From contig OX387612.1 in NCBI GenBank assembly GCA_947568835.1, forward strand, positions 8,928,001 to 8,992,000: DNA of 64,000 nt. Reading direction: 5' to 3'. Source of the stretch: Protonemura montana (Eukaryota > Arthropoda > Insecta > Plecoptera > Nemouridae). Below are positions 1-10,233 of this stretch, piece after piece. Below the pieces are notes generated by a model. It saw only the letters and a program-made list of their open reading frames with translations, had not been told where the DNA came from and ran no database searches. How positions within the stretch are numbered: the first letter of the stretch is position 1; the number at the start of each line of letters is the position of its first letter. Made by a program: the position numbers and the translations under genes.

Positions 1-25
1 TCAACCACAAACCTCAGAAAAATGA

Positions 26-135
26 TGTGATGGTCACTCATCTGATACCCGTGTAATGTTTTGATCCAGTGCAATGTTGCTTAACCTTGGTCGCCCGCGC
101 GTTAATGGACGGGGACAGTGTTGCTTAACCCCATG
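26..135 (-). mobile_element. Fragments of 5S-headed SINE
   Basis: Two degraded reverse-strand pieces of the SINE head can be read: complements of the TTGGATGGGTGACC box and of the GTTAAGCAACACTGCGCTG segment. They lie in the intron just upstream of the first importin-alpha exon. Confidence 0.5.
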
Positions 136-149
136 TCCTATGCTTGCAG

Positions 150-1910
150 GCTGCGGAGAAGCTGGGACAGGTTGATCAGGTGGCGATGGTGGTCGAAGAG
201 TGCGGTGGCCTGGACAAACTGGAAGCCCTGCAGCAGCACGAGAACGAAGCTGTATACATGAAGGCGCTTTCTATGATCGAACGCTACTTCAGCGATGGGG
301 TATGTAGCCATCGCGATCTGTTTAATGACGGTACTCTTTGTGATGACCTTGAGTTGACAGTGACAATGAGAGAAAATACCAGAACCAACACAAGGACTGC
401 CCCCAGCATTGCTACAGTCTAGCCCGTGATAGAGGATAGCAGTACAAGTAGTGTCGTCTGCATTGCTACAGTCTAGCCTGTGAGAGAAGATACCAGCACA
501 AGAACTGTCCCAGCATTGCTACAGTCTAGCCCGTGAGAGAAGATACCAGTACTAGGACTGCCCCCCTATAATGCTACCAACTCGTAAATTGAATTTCTCA
601 CTTGATTTTACTGGCAGACGTTGGATTCCACTGCGACTTCTTATAGGAGTATTGGCTTTTAGTTGTGGTGAAGAAGGAAAGAACAAGAGAGCATTACTTA
701 CCAAAGAAGTATTTTGGCATTGCCCAGTGTCACAAAATTTCTATAATTTGCAAGATTTTCAATGATTCTGCGTGTTCATGTCATCTTAACACAGACAGAC
801 GACACTTCAAAATGTTAGGATTCTCTTAATTTCTAGGCGTCATTTTACGCGTTAATCTCTAGGATGCCGATATCCTTCTCCGGTTGATTGTTTTTACTCG
901 TGTCTACTTGATTTAATCTTAGCACTAGTTTTAACAAAAACTATTTGAAATGGGCTTTGAATGCTAAGTAAAGAACAACTAAATTTCCTAACGTTTTGTA
1001 ACTTTTACTGGTTACTTCTTCAAGGGTTTTTTCTCCGGTCCGTTGCGCTCCTGCTCTATTTCTTTCTTCACCACAACTAAGATCCAGCCGCTCGGGACAA
1101 TATTTGCATTGGCGTTGGTTCTATGAGCCTTGATTTGATACATGGCCGCTGGCTGGTTAATTTTTCTTGGGGCATTCCTAAGTGTAAAGGTCGGTTTTTC
1201 AGTAGTTTGTTAAGGATCTGAAAGTCTGTTAATTTGTTATTTGCTCAGCAACAGCCAATCTGAAAATGCTCTTTGTTCGTTAATGGTTCGTTTATCACCT
1301 GAAAAACCTACCCTAAACCTTGCTCTAAAGGACGATACCATTGAGTGTAGGTTATAGGCAGAGAAACAACGTCAATGTTACAATCTCTGTGAAATATGGC
1401 CGCCAAATGACTACCTTACCGACAAAAATGCAGAGTACCAGAACATCATGCTAAGTGGAGCCACTGTCGTATGAATTTTAATTTCGACATTTCTCGTAAG
1501 TTAACTCGCTTTTGAGACTTTTCATGCTCAAAAAATCTCCATCAATGTTTACCTCAACGATTGATAAACACGTAACGATATTAAAAAGCGAGTAACCTAC
1601 GAGAAATATCGAAATGAAATTTCATACGACAGTGGCTCCACTTAACGTGACGTTCCGGTACTCTGCATTTTTGTCGGTAAGGTAGTCATTTGGCGGCCAT
1701 CTTTCACGCAGAGACTGTAATATTGACGTTGTTTCTCTGCCTATAACCTACACTCAACAACGATACGTATCTCGGTAACTCGCGACTCATCTTTTGTTTC
1801 TATTGCAGGAAAACGAAGAGCCCCTCGCTGATGCCCCTGGCGAAGTGAACGGCGAGCTGAACTTCAATAACGGCAACGGAGATGCTCCCAACGGCGGCTT
1901 CGCGTTCTAA
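150..1910 (+). CDS. Importin subunit alpha, last two exons (5' part outside window)
   Basis: Exons 150-299 and 1809-1910 (stop TAA 1908-1910), joined in phase 0 through ag at 148-149, gt at 300 and ag at 1807-1808. The first encodes [20 protein letters not shown] followed by [19 protein letters not shown], which is the last armadillo repeat of importin-alpha. The second encodes an acidic, Gly/Asn-rich tail ending GGFAF. Importin-alpha binds classical nuclear localisation signals, bridges cargo to importin-beta, and is recycled by CAS/CSE1, which contacts this C-terminal region. Only the final 83 residues are present, so the subtype (KPNA1/5/6, KPNA2 or KPNA3/4) cannot be decided. The intron holds a tandem repeat (365-565), a MITE-C fragment (885-1010) and a hairpin MITE (1341-1757). 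Confidence 0.88.
365..565. repeat. Minisatellite, about 65-70 bp unit, 3 copies
   Basis: Copies share CATTGCTACAGTCTAGCC and a GAGAGAAGATACCAG-like segment. The array begins about 65 bp after the 5' splice site of the importin-alpha exon ending at 299. Confidence 0.8.
885..1010. mobile_element. MITE-C family fragment
   Basis: Contains CTTAGCACTAGTTTTAACAA and a following CTATTTGAAATGGGCTTTG. These are shared with 4805-4915, 25203-25305, 36708-36990, 42588-42895 and 44510-44592. The terminal word TAGACATGAGTCTAAAAAC or its complement recurs in most copies. Confidence 0.6.
1341..1757. mobile_element. Hairpin MITE (family A), copy 1, 417 bp
   Basis: The element is one long imperfect inverted repeat. 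It starts TTGAGTGTAGGTTATAGGCA and ends with the reverse complement of that sequence. The internal arms (for example TGGCGGCCAT and its complement) pair nearly to the centre, about 1545. It is flanked on both sides by the dinucleotide CA. It has no coding capacity, so it would be non-autonomous. A second copy is at 26711-27128. Confidence 0.85.
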
Positions 1911-2500
1911 GCCACAGACGCACCGTCTACACCCTCATTTGACGTTTTGCAAATATCATCAACAAATATAATCATCTGTAAACTAGGGATTGGAATATCT
2001 GTGCTTGCATACAATGGGCAAGCCGTGACAGTTTTTTTTTTTATTTTTTATATTGTACTTGAGAGGGTTACTGAAGCTGTTTAAATAAGTAATGCCTTGT
2101 TATGTTAAGTTATGATTAATGATAGATGTGCTCTCGGAGCTTCCCATGATAATTAGCTTTTTGTAACGATAGCGGTGCCTCGTTTTGTAGGCGTCGCGAT
2201 ATCGATGGACTGATGAACGCGGCGTCGCGTAAGCCATCGCCGTCTGTTTCGGACAGGTCTGATGCCCCCCGTGCTTACTGAGGGGTACTGCTCTGCATCT
2301 CCTTTCCATTTTCAGGAGGAAAAAAGGACGCGCAGATATTAATATCCGAGGAGGGACCATTCTTAGTAGAAAATAAGTCGTAGGTCTTATTAATGAAGCT
2401 TTATGTGATTTGAAGGACTCGCTTATCAAGTTCTTTGTGGTTGGTGTGATGTCGCTACTTTCAAGTCACTCGGTAAGAATGTTTTTACAGGTCCAATAAA
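1911..2500 (+). other. Probable 3' UTR of importin-alpha with AATAAA at 2495-2500
   Basis: A T-rich stretch follows the stop codon. The first AATAAA hexamer downstream is at 2495-2500. A 109-codon open frame on the minus strand here (2100-2429) has no recognisable homology and is treated as chance. Confidence 0.4.
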
Positions 2501-3147
2501 TATTTTGATAAGTATCGAGTCGAAATGATTTTTTTTTAAGTCCGAGGTTGTTCCGTCTCATAGAGACTAGCTAAAACTTAGACATAATCGCGAATTAATA
2601 TGTTTCAATTCATTCAACTTCTTCCTGATTTCTGATTCCACTTTCTGTTCCCTCTATTCTGGTAATTTTGTTCCTGATTTAATTTCTATCATTGTTGTGT
2701 ATGTAAGGCACTGACTGGTTAGATTTATATCCTTGAGTTCATGAAGGGTTGGGCCCAGGGCTAATGTTAACTGACTTATGAATATTATACTTTAAATAAC
2801 TACCTAAAGTGAGCCTGAGGTAGTAGCTTGAAGAAAAGAATACAGGTAAGGTAGAGCCGTACAGTCTGCGTTAAAAGTTTCTGCCAATTTTTTGGACCGT
2901 TGGAATCACACCATGATCGCAGCAGTCGTTTGGGGTGCCAGCAGCTAGCGATTGCAGGATTTTAGTGGCACTGCCTAGGAAGTACATGACTACTTTACTG
3001 ACTCGGCTCAGGCTATGTCAGAAAATGCGGTATTTGTAAGCCTGTATTTGTACCCGTATTCTTTTCTCTAAGGTAGTAATACTGAGGTAGTGTTACTGGG
3101 TCCCCTTTGTATTTAGTGTTAGAAAATTATTTTCATGATATCTTCAA

Positions 3148-3325
3148 GATTACTTGCATTTCTGACTGGTTTAAACTCAATTAATGGCTATTTATACCGT
3201 CTTCAACAATCAATATATTTGCATAGATATTTTGAGTCGTAATTATTTAATTGTACAGTTTTTAAATAGCCGGCTCGTTTGTCCAGCAGAAAGTTGAACA
3301 TTAACGTCAGCTTTGTGAGGGTATG
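3148..3325. repeat. Dispersed repeat, uninterrupted relative of 26636-27260
   Basis: Shares the blocks GACTGGTTTA..CTCAATTAAT, a CTTCAACA block, ATATTTTGAG..CGTAATT, GCCGGC(C)TCGTTTG and CAGCAGAAAGTT..AACATT with the second locus. The second copy is split by the hairpin MITE at the position corresponding to about 3210-3230 here. Confidence 0.55.
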
Positions 3326-3514
3326 TTATGGTACCTGTACTCACATTGAAGGGAACCAGTTTTCTCTAAACAAATGTTTTTCTGCTTGCCAAAATAATTT
3401 CTCAAGTATAACCATTTTTTACCAAGGTCAGGACAACATGTTTTTTCGAAATAAACAATCTTTAATCTAAATTTAAACAGTCATTAAAATAAAATAACAA
3501 TTCATTGTAGTACA

Positions 3515-3710
3515 CTACGACAGAAATTTTAGGGACTTTTTTCTTTTGAAACTTTTGTAGCAGGTTGTTTCCCGCGCCATGCAGTTGAGCGGAAGGCCGG
3601 CGGACCAACAAGCAGAACGCGCGAGGATGGGTTTGGGGTATTTGACGCAGGCACCTGCCCAGTCGACTTCCAAGAGCACATGGGAGATCATCTCGGCCAC
3701 GCGTCCGTCT
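3515..3710 (-). other. Possible isolated coding exon or gene remnant, unrecognised
   Basis: A GC-richer island, most marked at 3565-3715, in AT-rich surroundings. On the minus strand it is open for about 65 codons after an AG acceptor-like site and ends in TAG. The peptide includes VAEMISHVLLEVDWAGACV and several cysteines. I do not recognise it and see no partner exon. Confidence 0.2.
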
Positions 3711-3774
3711 AGAATTGTAATCAATTTCTATAATTTGTATTTTTTACCAATCGGGGCCAAATTGATGAAATTGA

Positions 3775-4200
3775 GTTGATTGATTTGTTGTGTTAAACGA
3801 AGAACTGCTTTAATGTCCGGCACTGGTCTTATGGTGTCGGTGAATGAGTGGATGATAATGAACCTAATCTAGCCTAGAAGGGAGGAGGGGAAACCCGGTG
3901 CCGTCACGTAGCCTACTCCTGTCGAAGAGAACCAAGGGGACCACCGGCTTAACGTCCCTTCCAAGGGACGGAACAACGCGAACAACAGGATTCCTCCACG
4001 AATCCATGCTGTCGAGAGGTTAATAACCAAGGCGAGTGAAGTTGCTGTACTAACTTTCATCCCTCCAACCTCTCACCCGAACAGAACTGTTCATGTGTAT
4101 GATGGTCACCCATCCAATACCGGACCCAGCGCAGTGTTTCTAAACTTCGGTGATCTAACAAGAATCAGTGTTTCCAACACGCCAAACCGTTCGGTTTTTT
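3775..4200 (-). mobile_element. 5S-headed SINE, near full length
   Basis: The reversed tail (complement of GTCGTTAAACAC and TCAATCAA) is at 3773-3800. The central domain follows (complement of AAGGGACGTTAAGCCGGTGG, at 3940-3965). The 5S-like head is at 4095-4200 (complement of GATCACCGAAGTT and TTGGATGGGTGACC). Confidence 0.85.
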
Positions 4201-4204
4201 GGGT

Positions 4205-4290
4205 GATTTGCTTTGATCTATACAATGGATCGGCTTCACATTTTCTCATTAAAAAATATCGCCACACTCATCTTACAAATCGTGAGGGAC
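4205..4290 (+). repeat. Short dispersed repeat, also at 33735-33815
   Basis: Both loci share GCTTTGAT.TAT.CAATGGAT, TGGCTTCACAT and AAATATCGC.AC..TCAT in the same order. At both, the segment lies directly beside a SINE copy. Confidence 0.45.
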
Positions 4291-5753
4291 TAATATGGAG
4301 ACAGGGTCTCCAACGCAGAATCACATCAACGAGAATAATTACATTTACACCCTGCTATCAGCAGATAATTTGTAACGAAAAAAGTGCGTACGCTCTGAAT
4401 TAAATCCAGGTGTTATTCTGGATCGTGTGTTTTCTTTGAGATGGAGGGAGGGGGAGAGGAAAGGAAGCTGTGCCAAAAGGCGAAAAACATTTAAACAATT
4501 ACTATACTCTCGCTATGCTTTGTCGGCGCTGGCTGACAAAGGCTAGCGTTGCCTGAGCTTAGCTACGTTTAGCCTTGCTATCGCTTTGCGTGGTCATGAC
4601 CTTGTGTTTTTGGCATTTATTTTCCAGAATAAGATTCTGAGAATACACCTACGTTCTGCTGAATGCCATTTCCAAATAAAATTTTCGCCAACACTTAAAA
4701 ATAACCTGCGTACGTGAGCGTACGCCCGAAATAACCACTGCCTGCTATGTCTTTGAGAGCTTATGGCGGTACGAGCCAATGCGAAGGCCACAGGATTTTT
4801 AGTTGTTACAGAAAATTTAGTTGTTCTTTAGAATTCAAAGCCCAGTTCAAACAAATTTTGTCAAATCTAGTGCTAAGGTGCATATAAAGTATAGACATGA
4901 GTCCAAAAACTATCTACACAGGATTGGTGTCTTCGGCTATAATAGAAAGTATAATGAAAATAGCTTGCATAGAGATAAAATTTCAATAATATCGAAACAA
5001 TAAAAAAACAGAAGAGAAAAAAAAACGTACTAGGTCTTCTACATTATATGATAAGAAATATCAAAATTATAATCATATGTACTTTTGAGCCTTATCAGCA
5101 CACAAAACATAATTGTAATTTTCTTAGAATTTTACGAAAAGAAATTATTTCTAGGCGATTGCACTTACAAGTTACAGTACAACGAAATGAAGGGTACGTC
5201 ATTGCCAAGAATGCATGCAAATAAGACGGTGTACATTTTCGGAGCAAAGTTTAGTCAATTTTATATAGGTGTGATTATCTGCAACGGTCTTTAAATTTTG
5301 GAAAAAAATCGTCAGTGAACCTCGAGTGAATTGAGTTTTAAACTTTCCAACGGGGATTCAGAGGTGTCTTTATTCGATTCATGTCTATCTTGTCAGGTGT
5401 CAAAATTTCAAGCCATCTCGTCTCGATCTCGACTCTAAAGCAAAGAGGTAACACTCTTTGTTGGCGAAATCGTTGCATGAGTGTGCAACACCGGACAATG
5501 CAGCCCAATCAACTAATTATATCAGCTGACATATTTCAGAGGTAAACATTAACCATTATAAATGCGTGTTGCTCGAATTCTGTACCCCTGAGTTTTGGGG
5601 ATAAGCTAAATCATTGCATCCGGCTATACACGAGCAAATACTTGATTGTTTTCCAAAATTCCACAGCAGAAGATTAATCTCAAAACCGAACACATATGCT
5701 ATCACAATAACACAACTGTGTCAATCGCTTGCAATTAAAACGCATGCAACCAA
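4291..5753. other. Intergenic, AT-rich, few landmarks
   Basis: Contains a MITE-C relative at 4805-4915 (CAAAGCCCAGTTC, TAGTGCTAAGGT, TAGACATGAGTCCAAAAAC). No gene or RNA is seen in the remainder. Confidence 0.5.
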
Positions 5754-5761
5754 TATAAATA
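5754..5761 (+). promoter_or_regulatory. TATA-like box upstream of the receptor gene
   Basis: TATAAATA lies 66 bp before the chosen ATG at 5827, the spacing expected for a TATA box plus a short 5' UTR. No upstream 5' UTR exon was identified. Confidence 0.35.
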
Positions 5762-5826
5762 AACGGTGCTACTGCAAAATCTTGTTCGTGTTTGTTCAAC
5801 TATTTCGGCTTCAGTTCAATTAACTA

Positions 5827-8800
5827 ATGATCAATTTCCTATACAATATGTCTCCGTGTGCGCTGGCTTATCTGCTTGTAGTGATAATTTCAAAAAGTTT
5901 TCAAGTCAGCGGCCTTCCAACTTCAGACGACCAAGATCCCCTCACAAAACTTGCCCAAGATGCTGAAGCCATACGGAAACTAGCTCTAATATCCACGCCG
6001 GACAACGAGACTCTTCAAAATCTTGTCGACATTTTGGATCTAATCGCGCACAGAGAACAAGAGATAATTCCTAGTCGCAAAGAGGTCAGTCTTATTTCGG
6101 GAATCATTCTAGATTCGGCGGACGTCTTGGGAAACGTATCCAGGATCTGTAATGAGTATGACCTCCAGGTGAGCTCGTCATCGGTGACGGCTAAAATTGT
6201 CAAAATGTTTCGTCCAAAAAAAGTCTTTTATGAATACGTTAACATTGACAAACATAATGATAACATGGAATCCAGCGGACATCCCGTTTACAACAATGAT
6301 ATTTTAGAAATACGCCTAGTTTGCGTTGTCTCTGACTTTGTGCATGTCGGCTTCATTATCTATAATGCAAATACGAGCCCGTTGAAGCCGGTACCAGACT
6401 TGCAGATTAACATTCTTCAGTACTACGTCATCGACTTGATCCTGATAGCCGGCTCCGAGCGGATCGCTCCGAGCGAGGGATCGGAGTGCCTCTCCAAAGA
6501 GTTTTTTGACACCATAAGCTTCAAATACAAAATCGGCTATAATGTGCGTGGTGCCGAGTATGGATGCGCTCGCTGGAATTTGTTGGATAACGTATGGACC
6601 ACAGATAACTGTTTCATCGACCACCAGGAATATAATTTTTACGCGATTTGTTACTGTGACGTCAAGGGTACCGCGAAGGCCGTCCAATACGTTATCTACG
6701 TGTTCAAGGATGATCTTCAGGAGGCTGTCTTAAGCGAAGATCACTATTTAGACAAGCACGTACCTGACGAGTACAGTGATGTGGAATATAAAAAAGATAT
6801 TTTTATGGGCATTGGAATTGCGGATGGAGGTAATTTAGTAAATCCAATAACACCTGAAAAGAGTGTCCAAGTGCCCTGGGTTGACCGTAGCGTTAGGTTC
6901 ATTGCGGCGGAGGGAGCGATCCGTGAGATTTTTACCCAATTCTCGGACCAGTCGCAGTGGCTGGAGCAGCTGGTATACAAATACTTGGACAAAGTGATGC
7001 AATTTGACAACATCTTCCTCGTCAACAACAGCACGGCGCGGATTCTCGAGGATATCGGCATTGTCTTAACCAACATGACTCCCAAGAACGGCATGAGCAC
7101 GCTCACAGTCAGCAATTACGATCTCATTGGCTTTCTGGCGGAGTTAGATGATTATCGCCTAGATCCCCCGATTGGTTTCGGTATGAGCTATGACAAACCT
7201 GGCTATTTAGGCATAGTCTACTTCCGTGCACATGAGTTAGTGGACAAGACGCTATTGTTTAGAAAAGAGAACTACTACTCTCTTCTGTTTTCCCAGTCGG
7301 TTGCTCGTCAAAACACGCGATATGCATTTCTTCTATACCCATACAAGAAGTTCTTCAAGGCGACTACAGAGATTGACGGCTTGGCCGTTGTTACTTTTCG
7401 CGTACTTGACGTTGTCCTCACTCCAGACCTAGAGGACACTCAGGACCAATTCGTGCACATGCATCTGGGGAAAAACAACGGTCGAGTGTATGAAGATGGC
7501 AACACTGCGCTGGATTATGGATGCGCGTACTGGAGCGTCGAGAGACAAGGGTGGACGTCAAGAGGTTGTCGCCTCAACCCCGACATCTTTGTTAACGTGT
7601 GCTCTTGCAATATGACGGCGAACTTTAACGAGTCTCGTACCCGCGGTCAGTATGTTATCTACGCCACCAAGAACTATGAATTCAAGACTCGCAATCAATT
7701 GTCACCATCAAAACTGATCCCGGGCGGACTCATGCAGGAGTATGTCGCAGAAATCGGGGCCTTGGTGCATTACCCGTACGGCAACAGTGCAATCGCCAAG
7801 CTAAATGAAATATGGAACAGATTCACATTCGAAATGGAAGGCCAGATTTACATGACTTCCACAAACAAAAGAAACACAATAACAAACCTGCGTCGCATTG
7901 CTATAGACAACGACTGTGCTAACGAAGAGGTGACCTTAGACGATCATAGTCTTCACTGCGTTTGCTACGAACCAGACTCGGTCGTCGCCTTTTCGTTCAT
8001 CAAAAAAGGTGTAGGTTTTTTAGCGACGCCCTACAGAAAGCAAACTGGCGTTCTGAAATCCGCTTTTTCTAACCAAGCGTTTTTCTTCTTCCGCGTCTCG
8101 GATTCCGTCGCGCAACAAAACGAACGGTTCGCTTTTCTAGTATACAACCTCAACGGCCAATTGCGACCTCTACCAGTCACCGTCGACTCCATCGTTCAAT
8201 CCTGCGCGGTTGAAATCGTCCTCCAGCCGCGGAACACTACCAACTCTAGCATGCAATTCGTGGAGTATTATCTCGACCAATCCGAATACAACTCTACCTT
8301 GGGCTGCGCATTCTGGAGCGACATCATCGGCGATTGGTCTACAATGGGCTGCAAGATGGCGACGATTGACTCAATGCGCCTGTGCAATTGCACTCTAGCG
8401 GGTAACCGTCATCAACCTGCCACAGGCGGTTCGTACATAGCGTATTCATACATCGAAAGCGTTTTCGACGAATCCGTGTACGCCACGATTGGTGCAGAAC
8501 CCTTCACCGACAAGGACTTCATCCTCAGTCAAGGAGCGGCTCTAATCCACAATGCTTCTCGATTGCTCGTCGACGACGCTCTTGTCGTCAAAATGCTGCA
8601 AGTTTACGTCCGGATTCTGAGGCTTTCCCCGCCACAATCCTACTTAGAGGCGAGCATGAACCAGACTTTGCATGACTTTGAATCTACCTTCAGCAAGTTC
8701 CACGTGATTCCTGTGAAACCGGTCTTACAATGCTACGGAGTCCACGGCACTTGGAGCGTGAAGAAAGCCCAAGAGGCCAGCGACTTGTCCTCCAACGCGA

Positions 8801-10233
8801 TCCTCTCCACCGTGGAGACCAGCAACGTGCCTGTCATTTCTGACATGGCATACGTAAACATTGGATACTTCAGCCCCTATGTCGCTAACGACACTAAACC
8901 TTACTTTGGATTTTACGTCTCCAGAAATACAAGCTTTACAATGCCTATCCGAGGCATTTCTGACGTCTCCTTGGTGTTCGGCCAAAGACCGCTCTTTGCT
9001 TGCATCATTGAAGACTTCCACTTGCTAGTCCGTACGCGCTTGGTCTTCATCTTGTATCCTCTAAACCTTTCCTCTTACCCCCTGTCAATGACTAAGTACC
9101 CCATTTTTAACTCTATACAACTTGACATCTATATCAGTTCCAAAAATCTCACCACAAATCTTAATGACAATCTGGCTCCGGAAACAATGGAGACATACGT
9201 AGATGTGTTTTTCGCCCCGACGGACCACCCCGAAGACTACGTAGACATCGCGTGCGCGTCCTGGGACGACGCCAAGAACGACTGGACCGACCAATTTTGC
9301 CATGTGGACGTCAAACTTTCAGCATTTCGCTGCAACGTTGCCAACCACGCCGTCATGCGCATCGTCTTGTACGAGTACACAACGCTACTGAACTTTTCCT
9401 GGCTGTCAATCGAAAACATCACTGGTCCTACCATTGCCTTTCTATTTGGAGCGTCCATTTCCATGATCGGATTCCTAGGCATTTTGATGACTGCACTGGT
9501 GATCCCAAACTGGCGCGAAGAGCTCGGTCACAAAGTGTTGATGCAGCTGACGGCGTCGTCAATTATCTACCTCGTTTTGACAATGTTCCGCGAGACGCAT
9601 CTCATCCTCTCTGACGCCAACAACTTCTTCATTCCAATGATTATTTTCTCAGCTTGCGTTCACTACTCCAGACTGGCCCACTATTGCTGGGGCTTGGCAA
9701 TGTCAATGCTTCAATACAGAAAGTTTTTGAACGTGGCTGCAGGCGCGTCGCCCATAACTCACCCTCTTCTCAAAGTGAGCGCCTTTGCTTGGGGATTGCC
9801 TCTGGTTCTTCTGATCGTCTTTCTATCTTGGGACCAGAGAGATCACTTTTGTATGCCGAACAAGGCTACTCACTACGCACTCTACCTGGTGCCTGTTATC
9901 ATCGTCGTGCTGCTTAACTTGGGGCTGCTGGTTAGGGTGCTGTACCACATCCAATACGAGAGCAGTACAGGACAGGACAAAGAATTGCAACGCCACGATG
10001 TGGACGAAAATGAAGTGATGAAGCGCAGGCTCAAGCAGACCGTTCTGATGTTCGTCTTGTTTGGGATTCCGGCAGGGTTTGAGATGTTTAACGACATCGG
10101 AGGGACGCACTACGTATGGGTGGACTACTTCAACAAGATCCTAGATTCTATTCAGGGGTTTGTCTTGTTTCTGTTCTTTGTCGTTATAAACCCGAAAACA
10201 AGGGGGGCCTGGAATGAAAAACTAGGCCATTAA
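5827..10233 (+). CDS. Adhesion-type (family B2-like) GPCR with four tandem GPS/GAIN-B-like modules, intronless
   Basis: 1,468 codons without an intron. Residues 1 to about 28 are a signal peptide (hydrophobic ALAYLLVVII). Four cysteine/tryptophan motifs of GPS type follow. They are C247-W250-W257-C262-C275-C277; C566-W569-W576-C581-C592-C594; C827-W830-W837-C842-C853-C855; and C1143-W1146-W1153-C1158-C1169. Each is followed by a hydrophobic beta strand (for example QYVIYVFK). Modules share a preceding element like SVARQNTRYAFLLYP or SVAQQNERFAFLVYN. Seven hydrophobic helices begin near residue 1200, with family B2 features HYSRLAHYCWGLAMSMLQYRKF split over TM3, WGLP in TM4, and LDSIQGFVLFLFFVVINPKTR in TM7. 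The cytoplasmic tail is only about 13 residues. Adhesion GPCRs usually have one GAIN domain cut before a tethered agonist; none of these motifs has the usual H-L-[ST] cleavage triad. An alternative start is Met at 5848. Ligand and G protein are unknown. Confidence 0.85.
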   Translation: MINFLYNMSPCALAYLLVVIISKSFQVSGLPTSDDQDPLTKLAQDAEAIRKLALISTPDNETLQNLVDILDLIAHREQEIIPSRKEVSLISGIILDSADVLGNVSRICNEYDLQVSSSSVTAKIVKMFRPKKVFYEYVNIDKHNDNMESSGHPVYNNDILEIRLVCVVSDFVHVGFIIYNANTSPLKPVPDLQINILQYYVIDLILIAGSERIAPSEGSECLSKEFFDTISFKYKIGYNVRGAEYGCARWNLLDNVWTTDNCFIDHQEYNFYAICYCDVKGTAKAVQYVIYVFKDDLQEAVLSEDHYLDKHVPDEYSDVEYKKDIFMGIGIADGGNLVNPITPEKSVQVPWVDRSVRFIAAEGAIREIFTQFSDQSQWLEQLVYKYLDKVMQFDNIFLVNNSTARILEDIGIVLTNMTPKNGMSTLTVSNYDLIGFLAELDDYRLDPPIGFGMSYDKPGYLGIVYFRAHELVDKTLLFRKENYYSLLFSQSVARQNTRYAFLLYPYKKFFKATTEIDGLAVVTFRVLDVVLTPDLEDTQDQFVHMHLGKNNGRVYEDGNTALDYGCAYWSVERQGWTSRGCRLNPDIFVNVCSCNMTANFNESRTRGQYVIYATKNYEFKTRNQLSPSKLIPGGLMQEYVAEIGALVHYPYGNSAIAKLNEIWNRFTFEMEGQIYMTSTNKRNTITNLRRIAIDNDCANEEVTLDDHSLHCVCYEPDSVVAFSFIKKGVGFLATPYRKQTGVLKSAFSNQAFFFFRVSDSVAQQNERFAFLVYNLNGQLRPLPVTVDSIVQSCAVEIVLQPRNTTNSSMQFVEYYLDQSEYNSTLGCAFWSDIIGDWSTMGCKMATIDSMRLCNCTLAGNRHQPATGGSYIAYSYIESVFDESVYATIGAEPFTDKDFILSQGAALIHNASRLLVDDALVVKMLQVYVRILRLSPPQSYLEASMNQTLHDFESTFSKFHVIPVKPVLQCYGVHGTWSVKKAQEASDLSSNAILSTVETSNVPVISDMAYVNIGYFSPYVANDTKPYFGFYVSRNTSFTMPIRGISDVSLVFGQRPLFACIIEDFHLLVRTRLVFILYPLNLSSYPLSMTKYPIFNSIQLDIYISSKNLTTNLNDNLAPETMETYVDVFFAPTDHPEDYVDIACASWDDAKNDWTDQFCHVDVKLSAFRCNVANHAVMRIVLYEYTTLLNFSWLSIENITGPTIAFLFGASISMIGFLGILMTALVIPNWREELGHKVLMQLTASSIIYLVLTMFRETHLILSDANNFFIPMIIFSACVHYSRLAHYCWGLAMSMLQYRKFLNVAAGASPITHPLLKVSAFAWGLPLVLLIVFLSWDQRDHFCMPNKATHYALYLVPVIIVVLLNLGLLVRVLYHIQYESSTGQDKELQRHDVDENEVMKRRLKQTVLMFVLFGIPAGFEMFNDIGGTHYVWVDYFNKILDSIQGFVLFLFFVVINPKTRGAWNEKLGH

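Larger units (their letters stand above)
2501..3772. other. Intergenic, AT-rich
   Basis: Mostly unassigned sequence. 3148-3325 is related to 26636-27260 (see repeat entry). A GC-richer patch near 3565-3715 is described separately. Confidence 0.5.

Noticed and set aside
2100-2429. 109-codon minus-strand open frame downstream of importin-alpha
   Set aside because: No recognisable motif; it overlaps the probable 3' UTR, and the composition does not suggest coding.
6316-7115. Minus-strand open frames of 123 codons inside the receptor gene
   Set aside because: They are antisense shadows of the 1,468-codon receptor frame, with no homology features.
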